Shown here: one piece after another, positions 51,900-60,630 of the stretch
How the letters are laid out: each line of letters starts with the position of its first letter
How positions within the stretch are numbered: the first letter of the stretch is position 1
Source of the DNA: Streptomyces sp. JJ38
GTDB lineage: Bacteria > Actinomycetota > Actinomycetes > Streptomycetales > Streptomycetaceae
Direction: 5' to 3'
Assembly: GCF_019303475.1 (NCBI RefSeq)
Contig: NZ_JABLSI010000030.1
Location: forward strand, 1 to 64,000
DNA length: 64,000 bases
Translations under genes and position numbers: made by a program
Notes under the pieces: model-generated
What the model was told of the DNA's origin: nothing
The model's database searches: none
The model's input: only the letters and a program-made list of their open reading frames with translations

Positions 51900-52697
51900 G
51901 TGAAGACCACCATCCGTGCCACGGCGGCCGTCGCCGCACTCGTGCTGGGTCTCGCCGGCTGCGGGTCGGAGGGCGACGACACCAGTGCCGGGGGCGCGCA
52001 GACGCCCGCGTCGTCGCCACAGCCGGAGCCGACCGTCGAGAAGTCCGTCGGCACGGAGCTGGAGCGCAAGACCGCCCAGGAGATCATGAGACTCTCCGAG
52101 GAGGCCATGACGCAGTCGGAGAGCATGCGCGTCAAGGGCACCGTCGACCTCGACGGTGTGGAGACGGAGATGGAGATCGCCCTGGACAAGGGCGGCTCCT
52201 GCGAGGGCAGCATGTCCCAGCCCACCGGCGGTTTCGAGTTCATCGGCGTCGAGGGGCACGGCTACATGAAGGCCGACGAGAAGTTCTGGCGCGCCAACTC
52301 CGAGGAGCCGCAGGAGGTCGAGGACATCATGGTCGACCTCCTCGCCGACCGCTGGGTGGACATGGGCAAGGACGAGGACATCTCCGGGTTCTGCGACCTC
52401 GGCGAGCTGATGGGCGACGCCTCGGACGCCGGCTCCGACCCCTCGGCGACCAAGGGCGAGAAGACTCAGCACCAGGGCGTCGAGGTCATCCCGATCACCA
52501 CGAAGGAAGAGGGCGAGACGACGACGGGCCTGGTCGCCAACGACGACGACGCGCCCTACATCCTCGAGATGACCAACGAGACCCAGGACGGGACGGTCGA
52601 GAAGATGACCTTCTCCGACTTCGACAAGCCGATCGAGGTCACCGCCCCCGCCGACGCCGTCGACCTGAACGCCCTGGCCGAGGGTGCCGAGGCGTAA
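51900..52697 (+). CDS. Lipoprotein of LppX/LprAFG-like fold between adnA and adnB
   Basis: A 265-residue lipoprotein with lipobox LAGC (Cys21). The mature part shows the same pattern as the lipoprotein at 19630-20469 (SESMRVKGTVDLDGVETEMEI, GYMKADEKFW, MTFSDFDKPIEVTAPADAVD), so they are distant paralogues. It has two extra Cys residues (GSCEGS, FCDLG). GTG 51900 has ggagggg at 9 nt. Its position between the two helicase subunits, which are adjacent in mycobacteria, and the 24-bp repeats on both sides suggest later insertion. Somewhat lower Arg and higher Asp/Glu/Lys/Met content than its neighbours. Confidence 0.88.
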   Translation: MKTTIRATAAVAALVLGLAGCGSEGDDTSAGGAQTPASSPQPEPTVEKSVGTELERKTAQEIMRLSEEAMTQSESMRVKGTVDLDGVETEMEIALDKGGSCEGSMSQPTGGFEFIGVEGHGYMKADEKFWRANSEEPQEVEDIMVDLLADRWVDMGKDEDISGFCDLGELMGDASDAGSDPSATKGEKTQHQGVEVIPITTKEEGETTTGLVANDDDAPYILEMTNETQDGTVEKMTFSDFDKPIEVTAPADAVDLNALAEGAEA

Positions 52698-52726
52698 CCT
52701 CCGGGCTCTCCCCGGCCGACGGGCCC

Positions 52727-52750
52727 GTGATGGGATACCGCTTCGTGCCG
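52727..52750 (+). repeat. Right copy of the 24-bp direct repeat
   Basis: Matches 51842-51865 except for one C to T. It starts 29 nt after the lipoprotein stop and forms the left arm of the hairpin at 52736-52769. Confidence 0.85.
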
Positions 52751-52769
52751 AACCCGGCGCGAAGCGGTA
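52736..52769 (+). terminator. Hairpin between the lipoprotein gene and adnB
   Basis: The arms 52736-52749 and 52756-52769 are 14 nt with a single mismatch (G-T in RNA terms) and a 6-nt loop. It probably ends the lipoprotein transcript. The exact complement of its right arm is present in the upstream repeat copy (51851-51864). Confidence 0.7.
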
Positions 52770-52865
52770 CCAGGCTGGTGGAGCTGCTCGCGGACGGGGT
52801 GTGACGCGGGCCTCGTGGGTGGGGGCGTCGTCCGGTGTCGGCGGGGCGCGTTAGCGTCTTGCCCC

Positions 52866-55800
52866 GTGACGGCACGGCTCAGCGACCCGGAGCAGCTCAA
52901 GGAGCTGCTCGGCATCCCCTTCACCGGGGAGCAGCTGGCGTGCATCACGGCGCCGCCCGCCCCGCAGGTCATCGTCGCGGGCGCCGGGTCGGGCAAGACG
53001 ACGGTGATGGCGGCCCGGGTCGTGTGGCTGGTCGGCACCGGCCAGGTGGCGCCCGACCGGGTGCTGGGGCTCACGTTCACCAACAAGGCGGCCGGCGAGC
53101 TGGCGGAGCGGGTGCGCCGGGCGCTGGTGGCCGCCGGTGTGCTGGACACCGCTCCGGCCGAGCCCGAGGAGGAACCGGGCGAGCCGGACATCTCCACCTA
53201 TCACGCCTTCGCCGGGCGGCTGTTGACGGAGCACGGGCTGCGCCTCGGCGTCGAGCCCACCGTACGGCTGCTGGCGGACGCCACCCGGTTCCAGCTGGCG
53301 GCCTCGGTGCTGCGGGCGGCGCCGGGACCCTTCACCGCGTTGACCAAGAACCTCGGCGCGCTCGTCGAGGACCTGCTGGCGCTGGACGGCGAGCTGGCCG
53401 AGCATCTCGTGGAGCCGGAACGGCTGAGGGCGTACGACACCGAGCTGACGGCCCACCTTGAGGGCGGCGCCGTCAAGCTGACCAACGCCGCTCTGCGCAA
53501 GGTGCCGCACACGGCCCGGGGGCGGCTGGAGCTGCTCGGCCTCGTCGAGGAATACCGGGCCCGCAAGCGCGAGCGCGACCTCGTCGACTTCGGGGACCAG
53601 ATCGCGCTCGCCGCCCGGCTGGCCCGGGACGTCCCGGAGGTCGGGCGGCTGCTGCGGGAGCAGTACGCCGTCGTCCTGCTGGACGAGTACCAGGACACCT
53701 CCGTCGCCCAGCGGGTGCTGCTCGCCGGGCTGTTCGGCTCCGGCACCGGCCATCCCGTGACCGCCGTGGGCGACCCCTGCCAGGCCATCTACGGCTGGCG
53801 CGGCGCCTCGGTGGCGAACCTGGACGAGTTCCCGCGGCACTTCGCCGGCCCCGGCGGGACGCCCGCCGCCCGGTACGCGCTCAGCGAGAACCGGCGCAGC
53901 GGCGGCCGTCTCCTGGCGCTCGCGAACACCCTCGCCGCTCCGCTGCGCGCCCGGCACGCAGGGGTGGAGGCGTTGCGTGCCGCACCGGGCGAGGAGCGGG
54001 CCGGGCGGGTGCGGTGCGCGCTGCTGGAGACGCACGCCCAGGAGCTGGAGTGGCTGGCCGACTCCCTCGCCCACCTCGTCCGCACCGGCACCCCACCGGG
54101 CGAGATCGCGGTGCTGTGCCGGGGCGCGGCCGACTTCGCCGAGATCCACGCCGCCCTCGTCGCCCGCGACCTGCCCGTCGAGGTCGTGGGCCTGTCCGGG
54201 CTGCTGCACCTGCCGGAGATCGCCGACCTCGTCGCCACCTGCGAGGTCCTCCAGGACCCGACGGCCAACGCGGCCCTCGTCCGGCTCCTGACGGGGCCCC
54301 GCTGGCGCATCGGTCCCCGGGACCTCGCGCTGCTCGGCCGCCGCGCCCGGCTGCTGGCCGCGCCCCCACCCCTCGACCAGGCCGACGCCGACGCCCGGCT
54401 CGCCGCCGCCGTGGAAGGCACCGACCCGGCCGAGGTCGTCTCGCTGGCCGACGCCCTGGACACCTTCCTGGAATCCGGCGGGCACGAGGACGAGCTGCCG
54501 TTCTCCGCCGCGGCGCGGGTGCGGTTCGCCCGGCTGGCGGCCGAGATCCGGGAGCTGCGCCGTTCCCTGGCCGACCCGCTGATGGACGTGCTGCACCGTG
54601 TCCTCGCCGTCACCGGCCTTGAGGTGGAGCTGGCCGCGTCCCCCGAGGCACTGGCCGCCCGCCGCCGGGAGACGCTGGGCACCTTCCTCGACCTGGCCGC
54701 CGGCTTCGCCTCGCTCGACGGCGAGACGACGCTGCTCGCCTTCCTCGGCTTCCTGCGCACCGCCGTCCGCTACGAGAAGGGGCTGGACAGCTCCCTGCCG
54801 GGCGGCGAGAACACCGTGAAGGTGCTGACGGCCCACAAGTCGAAGGGCCTGGAGTGGGACGTCGTCGCCGTCCCCGGGCTCGTCGCCGGCCAGTTCCCCA
54901 GCGAGCGCGGCCAGGACTCCTGGCTCACCCAGCCCAGGGTGCTTCCGCACCCCCTGCGCGGCGACGCCGCCACCCTGCCCGAACTGGGCGGCTGGACGGC
55001 CAGGGCGCGCACCGCCTACGAGGCCGCCGCCAAGGAGCACCAGGCCACCGAGGAGCTGCGGCTCGGCTACGTCACCTTCACGCGCCCCCGCGGTCTGCTG
55101 CTCGCCTCCGGGCACTGGTGGGGACCCAGCCAGAAGAAGCCCCGCGGCCCCTCGCTCTTCCTGGACGCCGTCCGTGCCCACGTCGAGGCGGACCCGGCCC
55201 ACGGCGAGGTGGAGTCCTGGGCCGAGGCGCCGCCCGAGGGCGCCGAGAACCCGGCACTGGCCGCGCCCGAGGAGGAACGGGCCTGGCCGCTGCCGCTCGA
55301 CGAGGAGTCCCTCGCCCGGCGTCGCGCCGCCGCCGAGGCCGTACAGGCGCACCTGGATTCCCTGGGCGGGCCCGAGGCACCCGTCCCCGCCCAGCAGCCG
55401 GCGCCGGAGGAGGAGTCCCTGCTCACCCCCGAGGAGGAGCGGCTGGCCGCCTCCTGGGACCGGGACCTGACGGCCCTGGCCGGCGAGCTGCGCCGGGCCC
55501 GCCGCACCCGGCGCGAAGTGACGCTGCCCGCCAGCCTGACCGCCTCGGAGCTGATGCGCCTCGCCGCGGACCCGGAGCAGTTCGCCCGTGACCTCGCCCG
55601 TCCGATGCCGCGCCCGCCCCGCCCGGCCGCGGCCCGCAGGGGCACGCTCTTCCACGCCTGGGTCGAGTCGCGCTTCGAGGAGCTGGCCCTGCCCATGCTC
55701 GGCCCGGACGAGCTGCCCGGCGCCGAGGACGACGAGGGCCCGCTCGGCGGGCTGGAAGGGGGCCCGGAAGGCGCGGCCGAGCGTGCCGACGAACGGGAGC

Positions 55801-56267
55801 TGGAGGTCCTCAAGGCCGCCTTCTCCCGCACCCCCTACGCCGAGCGCACCCCGTACCGCGTCGAAGCGCCCTTCCAGCTGGAACTGGGCGGGCGCATCGT
55901 CCGGGGCCGGATCGACGCCGTCTACCGGGACGAGGACGGCTTCGAGATCATCGACTGGAAGACCGGCCGCGGGCAGGCCGCCGACCCGCTGCAGCTGGCG
56001 CTCTACCGGCTGGCCTGGGCCGAGCAGCACGGCCTGGACCCCCAGGCGGTGCGGGCGGCGTTCCTGCACGTGCGCAGCGGCCGCGTGGTCCGGCCCGCGG
56101 CCCTGCCGGGGCGGGCCGAGCTGGAGCGGCTGCTCCTGGACGGCACCCCGCCGGGAGCGGACGGCTCCGCAAGGGGGACACAGCCGCACGACGGCACCGA
56201 TAAGCTCGCAGGCACGCCCGAGCGCCCGAACCTGTCGACGTCGACAAGGAGCACCGAACCGCCGTGA
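52866..56267 (+). CDS. adnB: AdnB-type helicase-nuclease subunit
   Basis: A 1133-residue SF1 helicase-nuclease. Walker A AGAGSGKT (39-46), LDEYQDTS motif II, GDPCQAIYGWRGAS motif III, VLTAHKSKGLEW motif V, and a C-terminal RecB-like nuclease (RGTLFHAWVESRF; FEIIDWKTGRGQ; LQLALYRLAW). Unlike AdnA no Cys cluster is seen at the end, in line with a one-cluster heterodimer. It is probably the lead motor in end resection. GTG 52866 follows a TTAGCGT hexamer closely and may be leaderless; the hairpin upstream implies its own promoter. Its stop overlaps the nudC start. Confidence 0.93.
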   Translation: MTARLSDPEQLKELLGIPFTGEQLACITAPPAPQVIVAGAGSGKTTVMAARVVWLVGTGQVAPDRVLGLTFTNKAAGELAERVRRALVAAGVLDTAPAEPEEEPGEPDISTYHAFAGRLLTEHGLRLGVEPTVRLLADATRFQLAASVLRAAPGPFTALTKNLGALVEDLLALDGELAEHLVEPERLRAYDTELTAHLEGGAVKLTNAALRKVPHTARGRLELLGLVEEYRARKRERDLVDFGDQIALAARLARDVPEVGRLLREQYAVVLLDEYQDTSVAQRVLLAGLFGSGTGHPVTAVGDPCQAIYGWRGASVANLDEFPRHFAGPGGTPAARYALSENRRSGGRLLALANTLAAPLRARHAGVEALRAAPGEERAGRVRCALLETHAQELEWLADSLAHLVRTGTPPGEIAVLCRGAADFAEIHAALVARDLPVEVVGLSGLLHLPEIADLVATCEVLQDPTANAALVRLLTGPRWRIGPRDLALLGRRARLLAAPPPLDQADADARLAAAVEGTDPAEVVSLADALDTFLESGGHEDELPFSAAARVRFARLAAEIRELRRSLADPLMDVLHRVLAVTGLEVELAASPEALAARRRETLGTFLDLAAGFASLDGETTLLAFLGFLRTAVRYEKGLDSSLPGGENTVKVLTAHKSKGLEWDVVAVPGLVAGQFPSERGQDSWLTQPRVLPHPLRGDAATLPELGGWTARARTAYEAAAKEHQATEELRLGYVTFTRPRGLLLASGHWWGPSQKKPRGPSLFLDAVRAHVEADPAHGEVESWAEAPPEGAENPALAAPEEERAWPLPLDEESLARRRAAAEAVQAHLDSLGGPEAPVPAQQPAPEEESLLTPEEERLAASWDRDLTALAGELRRARRTRREVTLPASLTASELMRLAADPEQFARDLARPMPRPPRPAAARRGTLFHAWVESRFEELALPMLGPDELPGAEDDEGPLGGLEGGPEGAAERADERELEVLKAAFSRTPYAERTPYRVEAPFQLELGGRIVRGRIDAVYRDEDGFEIIDWKTGRGQAADPLQLALYRLAWAEQHGLDPQAVRAAFLHVRSGRVVRPAALPGRAELERLLLDGTPPGADGSARGTQPHDGTDKLAGTPERPNLSTSTRSTEPP

Positions 56268-57208
56268 CGACCTGGACCGAGGAGTACACCGAGCGCCCGC
56301 TCACGCTGGCCGGCACCGGAGGCATAGACCGGGCGGCCGGACACCGGCTCGACGAGGCGTGGCTGGCGGCGGCCTGGAGTCACCCCACCACCCGCTGCTT
56401 CGTGGTCTCCGGCGGCCAGGCCCTGATCGTGGACACCGAGGACGGCGGCACCGAGCTGGTGACCATGCCGTCCTTCGACGCGCCGTTCACCGAGTCACAC
56501 CGCTACTTCCTGGGCGTGGACGCCGAGGGGGTGCGCTATTTCGCCCTGCAGAAGGACGCGCTGCCCGGCCGCATGGACGACCTGGCCCGCCCGGCCGGGC
56601 TGCGGGAGGCGGGCGCCCTGCTCGGCGAGCGCGACACGGCCCTGCTCGTGCACGCGGTGGCCCTGGAGAACTGGCAGCGCCTCCACCGCTTCTGCTCCCG
56701 CTGCGGCGAGCGCACCGTCATCGCCGCCGCCGGACACGTGCGCCGCTGCCCGGCCTGCGGCGCCGAGCACTACCCGCGCACCGACCCGGCCGTGATCATG
56801 CTCGTCACCGACGAGAAGGACCGGGCGCTCCTCGGCCGCCAGGTGCACTGGCCCGAGGGCCGCTTCTCCACCCTGGCCGGTTTCGTCGAGCCGGGGGAGT
56901 CGCTGGAGAACGCGGTGATCCGCGAGGTCGCGGAGGAGGCCGGGGTCACCGTCGGCTCCGTGGAGTACGTCGCCAGCCAGCCGTGGCCTTTCCCCACCAG
57001 CCTCATGCTGGGCTTCTTGGCCCGTGCCGTGGACCCGGCGATCACGGTGGACGGCGAGGAGATCGAGGAGGCCCGCTGGTTCTCCCGGGAGGAGCTGCGC
57101 GCCGCGATCCTGGCCGGCGAGGTGAAGTCGCCCTCAGGCATCTCGATCGCCGCCCGGCTGGTGGAGCACTGGTACGGGGGCCCGCTGCCCACCGTGTCCG
57201 CGGCCTGA
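56264..57208 (+). CDS. nudC: NAD+ diphosphatase / NudC-type Nudix hydrolase
   Basis: A 314-residue protein. A zinc ribbon (FCSRCGERT and RRCPACGAEHYPR) precedes the Nudix domain with a complete Nudix box (GFVEPGESLENAVIREVAEEAGV region) and the NudC-specific SQPWPFPTSLM motif. It hydrolyses NAD(H), and NudC enzymes can remove NAD caps from RNA. GTG 56264 overlaps the adnB stop (GTGA), with an aggag site further upstream. The order AdnB-NudC-mycoredoxin-UvrD2 is conserved with mycobacteria. Confidence 0.95.
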   Translation: MTTWTEEYTERPLTLAGTGGIDRAAGHRLDEAWLAAAWSHPTTRCFVVSGGQALIVDTEDGGTELVTMPSFDAPFTESHRYFLGVDAEGVRYFALQKDALPGRMDDLARPAGLREAGALLGERDTALLVHAVALENWQRLHRFCSRCGERTVIAAAGHVRRCPACGAEHYPRTDPAVIMLVTDEKDRALLGRQVHWPEGRFSTLAGFVEPGESLENAVIREVAEEAGVTVGSVEYVASQPWPFPTSLMLGFLARAVDPAITVDGEEIEEARWFSREELRAAILAGEVKSPSGISIAARLVEHWYGGPLPTVSAA

Positions 57209-57341
57209 TGCAGCCCACCGGCCGGGCCCGGGCCCGGGCCGCTTTCCCCCGTTCCCGGGCCCCGGGAATCCCGGCGGGCCGGTCCGCGTTCCCCCTGTGC
57301 CGAGCGCACGACCCCCAACGACGCGAAGGAGCTCAAGCCCC

Positions 57342-57584
57342 ATGCAGGGAACCGTGACGATGTACAGCACCACCTGGTGCGGCTACTGCCGCCGCCTGAA
57401 GGGCCAGATGGACCGCGAAGGCATCCCGTACACCGAGGTCAACATCGAGATGGACCCGGATTCGGCGGCGTTCGTGGAGAAGGCCAACGGCGGTAACCAG
57501 ACGGTGCCCACGTTGCTCTTCGCAGACGGCTCGACGCTGACCAACCCGTCGTTGGCGCAGGTCAAGGAGAAGGTCGGCGCCTGA
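57342..57584 (+). CDS. mrx1: Mycoredoxin / glutaredoxin-like thiol reductase
   Basis: An 80-residue thioredoxin-fold protein with Cys-Gly-Tyr-Cys (TTWCGYCRRLK) and the cis-Pro TVPTLLF. In actinobacteria mycoredoxin uses mycothiol to reduce mixed disulfides. ATG 57342 has aaggag at 57326-57331. It sits between nudC and uvrD2; a hairpin follows at 57608. Confidence 0.94.
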   Translation: MQGTVTMYSTTWCGYCRRLKGQMDREGIPYTEVNIEMDPDSAAFVEKANGGNQTVPTLLFADGSTLTNPSLAQVKEKVGA

Positions 57585-57607
57585 TCCGGCGTCGGCCGAG
57601 CGCGGGG

Positions 57608-57630
57608 CCCCGGGCCGCTGAGGCCCGGGG
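57608..57630 (+). terminator. Hairpin after the mycoredoxin gene
   Basis: A 9-bp all-GC stem (57608-57616 with 57622-57630) and a 5-nt loop, 24 nt after the stop codon. Confidence 0.65.
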
Positions 57631-57787
57631 GCGCCCCTCTGGTGCCCCCATGCGGTGACGTGGAGACGCCGTCCGGCTCGGGACGAGGCGACGTCGTCCG
57701 GTGGGGCGGGTCGCGTCGGTACGACGAACTGCTCGCGCCTGTGGACAACCGGCACGGGCCCCGGCGCGGAGCTGGCAGCATGGCGGG

Positions 57788-59986
57788 GTGACAGCAGCAA
57801 CGCAGACCTCAGCCTTCCCGCGCGTACCGGAGTCGGCCGACGCGGTGCTCGCCGGGCTCGACCCGGAGCAGCGCGAGGTCGCGACGGCCCTGCACGGTCC
57901 GGTGTGCGTGCTGGCCGGAGCCGGTACCGGCAAGACGCGTGCCATCACCCACCGGATCGCCTACGGCGTGCGCGCGGGCGTGCTGCCGCCCGCCGGTGTG
58001 CTCGCCGTCACCTTCACCAACCGCGCCGCCGGGGAGCTGCGCGGCCGGCTGCGCCAGCTCGGCGCGGAGGGAGTCCAGGCGCGCACCTTCCACTCGGCGG
58101 CCCTGCGCCAGCTCCAGTACTTCTGGCCGCGTGCCGTCGGCGGTGAGCTGCCCCACCTGCTCGACCGCAAGGCCGCGCTCGTCGGGGAGGCAGGCGTCCG
58201 CACCCGGCTGCGGCTGGACCGCACGGAGCTGCGGGACGTGACGAGCGAGATCGAGTGGGCCAAGGTCACCCAGACCGTCCCCGACGACTACCCGGGGGCA
58301 GCCGCCCGCGCCGGGCGCGCCGTCCCGCGGGACGCGGCGGAGATCGCCGCCCTCTTCACCGCCTACGAGGAGCTCAAGCGGGAGCGCGGAGTCATCGACT
58401 TCGAGGACGTCCTGTTGCTGACGGTGGCCATCCTGCAGGATCGCGCGGACATCGCCGAGCAGGTCCGCCGCCAGTACCAGCACTTCGTGGTGGACGAGTA
58501 CCAGGACGTCAGCCCGCTCCAGCAGCGCCTGCTGGAGCTGTGGCTCGGCGAGCGGAACGACCTGTGCGTCGTCGGGGACGCCTCGCAGACGATCTACTCC
58601 TTCACCGGTGCGACCCCCGACCACCTGCTGGACTTCCGCACCCGCCACCCCTCGGCCACCGTGGTCCGCCTCGTGCGGGACTACCGCTCGACACCACAGG
58701 TCGTCCACCTGGCCAACGGGCTGCTGGCGCAGGCCGCCGGGCGGGCCGCCCGGCACCGGCTGGAGCTGCGCTCCCAGCGCGAGGCCGGCCCCGAGCCCGG
58801 CTACGCGGAACACGCCGACGAACCGGCGGAGGCCGCGGACACCGCGCGCCGCGTCCGGGATCTCATCGAGTCGGGGGTGCCCGCCAGCGAGATCGCCGTG
58901 CTGTACCGGATCAACGCGCAGTCGGAGGTGTACGAGCAGGCCCTGGCGGACGCCGGGGTGCCCTACCGGCTGCGCGGCGCGGAGCGCTTCTTCGACCGCC
59001 CCGAGGTGCGCGAGGCGGGCATCTCCCTGCGCGGAGCCGCGCGTGCCGGGGACAACGACCCCGTGCTCGCCGGCGTCCGCGGGCTGAGCGCCCGCGTGCG
59101 GGCCGTGCTCCGGGCCGGTGGGTGGCCGGCGGAGCCGCCCGCCGGATCGGGCGCCGTACGGGAGCGTTGGGAGTCCCTCGCCGCCCTCGTGCGCCTCGCC
59201 GAGGATCTGGAGCGGGCCCGGCCCGAGGCCACCCTCTCGGCCTTCGTCGAGGAACTCGCCCAGCGGGCCAACGCCCAGCACGCCCCCACGGTGGAGGGTG
59301 TGACGCTGGCCTCACTGCACGCGGCCAAGGGCCTGGAGTGGGACGCCGTCTTCCTGGTCGGCCTCTGCGAGGGCGTCCTGCCCATCAGCTACGCCCGCAC
59401 CCCCGAGCAGCTGGAGGAGGAGCGCCGGCTGCTCTACGTCGGTGTGACGCGGGCCAGGCGGCATCTGCGGCTTTCCTGGTCGCTGTCCCGGACGCCCGGG
59501 GGCCGCCCGTCCCGCCGGCCGACGCGCTTTCTCGACGGCCTGCGCCCGGGCTCCGGCGGTGGCCCCGCGGTCACGGCACGGGGCCGGGCTACGGCGGCGC
59601 CGGGGGGCGGTGCCGAGCCCGGCTGCGGCCCGGCCCGCCCCGCGCGGCGGCGGGCGCTCGTGCGCTGCCGCGTCTGCGGCCGCACCCTGACCGACGCCGG
59701 CGAGGTCAAGCTCATGCGCTGCGAGGAGTGCCCCTCGGAGCTGGACGAGGAGCTGTACGAGCGGCTGCGCGAATGGCGGGCCGAGCAGGCGAGCAGGATC
59801 GGCCAGCCCGACTTCTGCGTCTTCACGGACAAGACGCTCATGGCCATCGCCGAGCGCATGCCGGACGACGAGTCCGAGCTGCGCTCCATCGCCGGCGTCA
59901 CGGCACGCAAGGCGCGCTCCTTCGGCGCCGCCGTCCTGGCGCTGTGCGCGGGTGAGGAGCCCGTTGCGGAGGACGCCGACGGCTGA
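57788..59986 (+). CDS. uvrD2: DNA helicase UvrD2 with tetracysteine and HRDC domains
   Basis: A 732-residue SF1A helicase: Walker A AGAGTGKT (43-50), VDEYQDVSPLQ, GDASQTIYSFTGA, LHAAKGLEWDAV, YVGVTRARRHL. After the motor come a Pro/Gly linker, a tetracysteine element (CRVCGRT and MRCEECP) and a C-terminal HRDC domain. That arrangement is specific to mycobacterial-type UvrD2, where the ATPase core is essential. GTG 57788 is chosen because conserved sequence begins there; no strong ribosome site exists. Confidence 0.95.
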   Translation: MTAATQTSAFPRVPESADAVLAGLDPEQREVATALHGPVCVLAGAGTGKTRAITHRIAYGVRAGVLPPAGVLAVTFTNRAAGELRGRLRQLGAEGVQARTFHSAALRQLQYFWPRAVGGELPHLLDRKAALVGEAGVRTRLRLDRTELRDVTSEIEWAKVTQTVPDDYPGAAARAGRAVPRDAAEIAALFTAYEELKRERGVIDFEDVLLLTVAILQDRADIAEQVRRQYQHFVVDEYQDVSPLQQRLLELWLGERNDLCVVGDASQTIYSFTGATPDHLLDFRTRHPSATVVRLVRDYRSTPQVVHLANGLLAQAAGRAARHRLELRSQREAGPEPGYAEHADEPAEAADTARRVRDLIESGVPASEIAVLYRINAQSEVYEQALADAGVPYRLRGAERFFDRPEVREAGISLRGAARAGDNDPVLAGVRGLSARVRAVLRAGGWPAEPPAGSGAVRERWESLAALVRLAEDLERARPEATLSAFVEELAQRANAQHAPTVEGVTLASLHAAKGLEWDAVFLVGLCEGVLPISYARTPEQLEEERRLLYVGVTRARRHLRLSWSLSRTPGGRPSRRPTRFLDGLRPGSGGGPAVTARGRATAAPGGGAEPGCGPARPARRRALVRCRVCGRTLTDAGEVKLMRCEECPSELDEELYERLREWRAEQASRIGQPDFCVFTDKTLMAIAERMPDDESELRSIAGVTARKARSFGAAVLALCAGEEPVAEDADG

Positions 59987-60036
59987 ACGGAACATCAGGT
60001 TCCGTGCTCGTCACGACGGGGCGCCGACGACCTGGG

Positions 60037-60086
60037 AAAAAACCGTGGGAAAAATAGTTTGCGCGGGCCGCCACCGTCCCCATAGC
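60037..60086 (+). promoter_or_regulatory. WhiB7-type promoter of the wblC leader
   Basis: Two A-tracts (60037-60042 and 60050-60056) stand directly before a TTGCGC -35 (60059-60064) with CATAGC as the -10 (60081-60086) after 16 nt. An AT-rich block just upstream of the -35 is the recognition signature of WhiB7-type proteins, whose AT-hook contacts it. Positive autoregulation is therefore likely. Confidence 0.7.
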
Positions 60087-60211
60087 CTTCCGGATGTGGA
60101 GAGGGCGGCAGGCTTTCCGGCTTCTTCCCTTCCACGCTGTACTTATCCCTGAACACGTTCGGGGCCGGCTTCGGCCGGTTCCCGCCGAGACGCCGAGAGG
60201 AGGCGAGACCA

Positions 60212-60508
60212 GTGAACGGCATCTTCGAGATCACCCCGGGCAACACCAACGCCCTGACGACCGCTCGCTCGGTCGTTGCCACCTGCTCGCTCGGCGGCAG
60301 CCTCCTGGCCACCGGTCTGTCCGGTGTCCGGGTGGGCGATGAGCGACCGACGAAGGCATCCGCCGCAGTGGCGGGGGCGCGGGCCACGGCCCACGCCTTT
60401 ACCGCAGCGGTGGCGGGTGCCGGCGAACGTCGCCAGAAGACGCTGTACATCAAGCACCACACGATGTGGGCCTTCCGTGGGCCTGAACCCTGGAGAGATC
60501 CAGCCTGA
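60212..60508 (+). CDS. 98-codon upstream ORF in the wblC leader
   Basis: GTG 60212 is preceded by a perfect AGGAGG (60198-60203) with 8 nt spacing. The product starts MNGIFEITPGNT and ends FRGPEPWRDPA, with an Ala/Thr-rich middle; no domain is recognised. Its stop (60506-60508) lies inside a 7-bp hairpin (60504-60520) and 25 nt before the attenuator stem. Leader ORFs are known to control whiB7/wblC by letting ribosome stalling change RNA folding; this one is placed for that purpose. Confidence 0.75.
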   Translation: MNGIFEITPGNTNALTTARSVVATCSLGGSLLATGLSGVRVGDERPTKASAAVAGARATAHAFTAAVAGAGERRQKTLYIKHHTMWAFRGPEPWRDPA

Positions 60509-60536
60509 TCGGCGATCAGGTCGGCACCTTCCAGGG
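60488..60536 (+). promoter_or_regulatory. Competing (antiterminator) helix in the wblC leader
   Basis: ccctgg at 60488-60493 can pair with ccaggg at 60531-60536. The latter includes the first three bases (60534-60536) of the terminator left arm, so the two folds exclude each other. The hairpin 60504-60520 (cctgatc / gatcagg) would lie in its loop. Confidence 0.5.
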
Positions 60537-60574
60537 CCGCGGAACCCACATCGGGTACCGCGGCCCTTCTGTTT
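60534..60574 (+). terminator. Attenuator terminator before wblC
   Basis: gggccgcgg at 60534-60542 pairs perfectly with 60558-60566 (10 bp counting the A-U at 60533/60567), followed by ttctgttt. It is the only hairpin in the window with a T-rich tail, lies after the uORF and 57 nt before wblC, and so is a transcription attenuator rather than an end-of-gene terminator. Confidence 0.85.
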
Positions 60575-60630
60575 GCCCGAGCAGCCCGGTTCACCCACCG
60601 GACCGACAACGACAGACGAGGAAGTCACCA

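Noticed and set aside
52851-56189. Minus-strand open frame of 1112 codons opposite adnB
   Set aside because: It is an antisense shadow from high GC3 codon use. It lacks domain motifs and has unnatural composition, while the plus strand encodes all helicase motifs.
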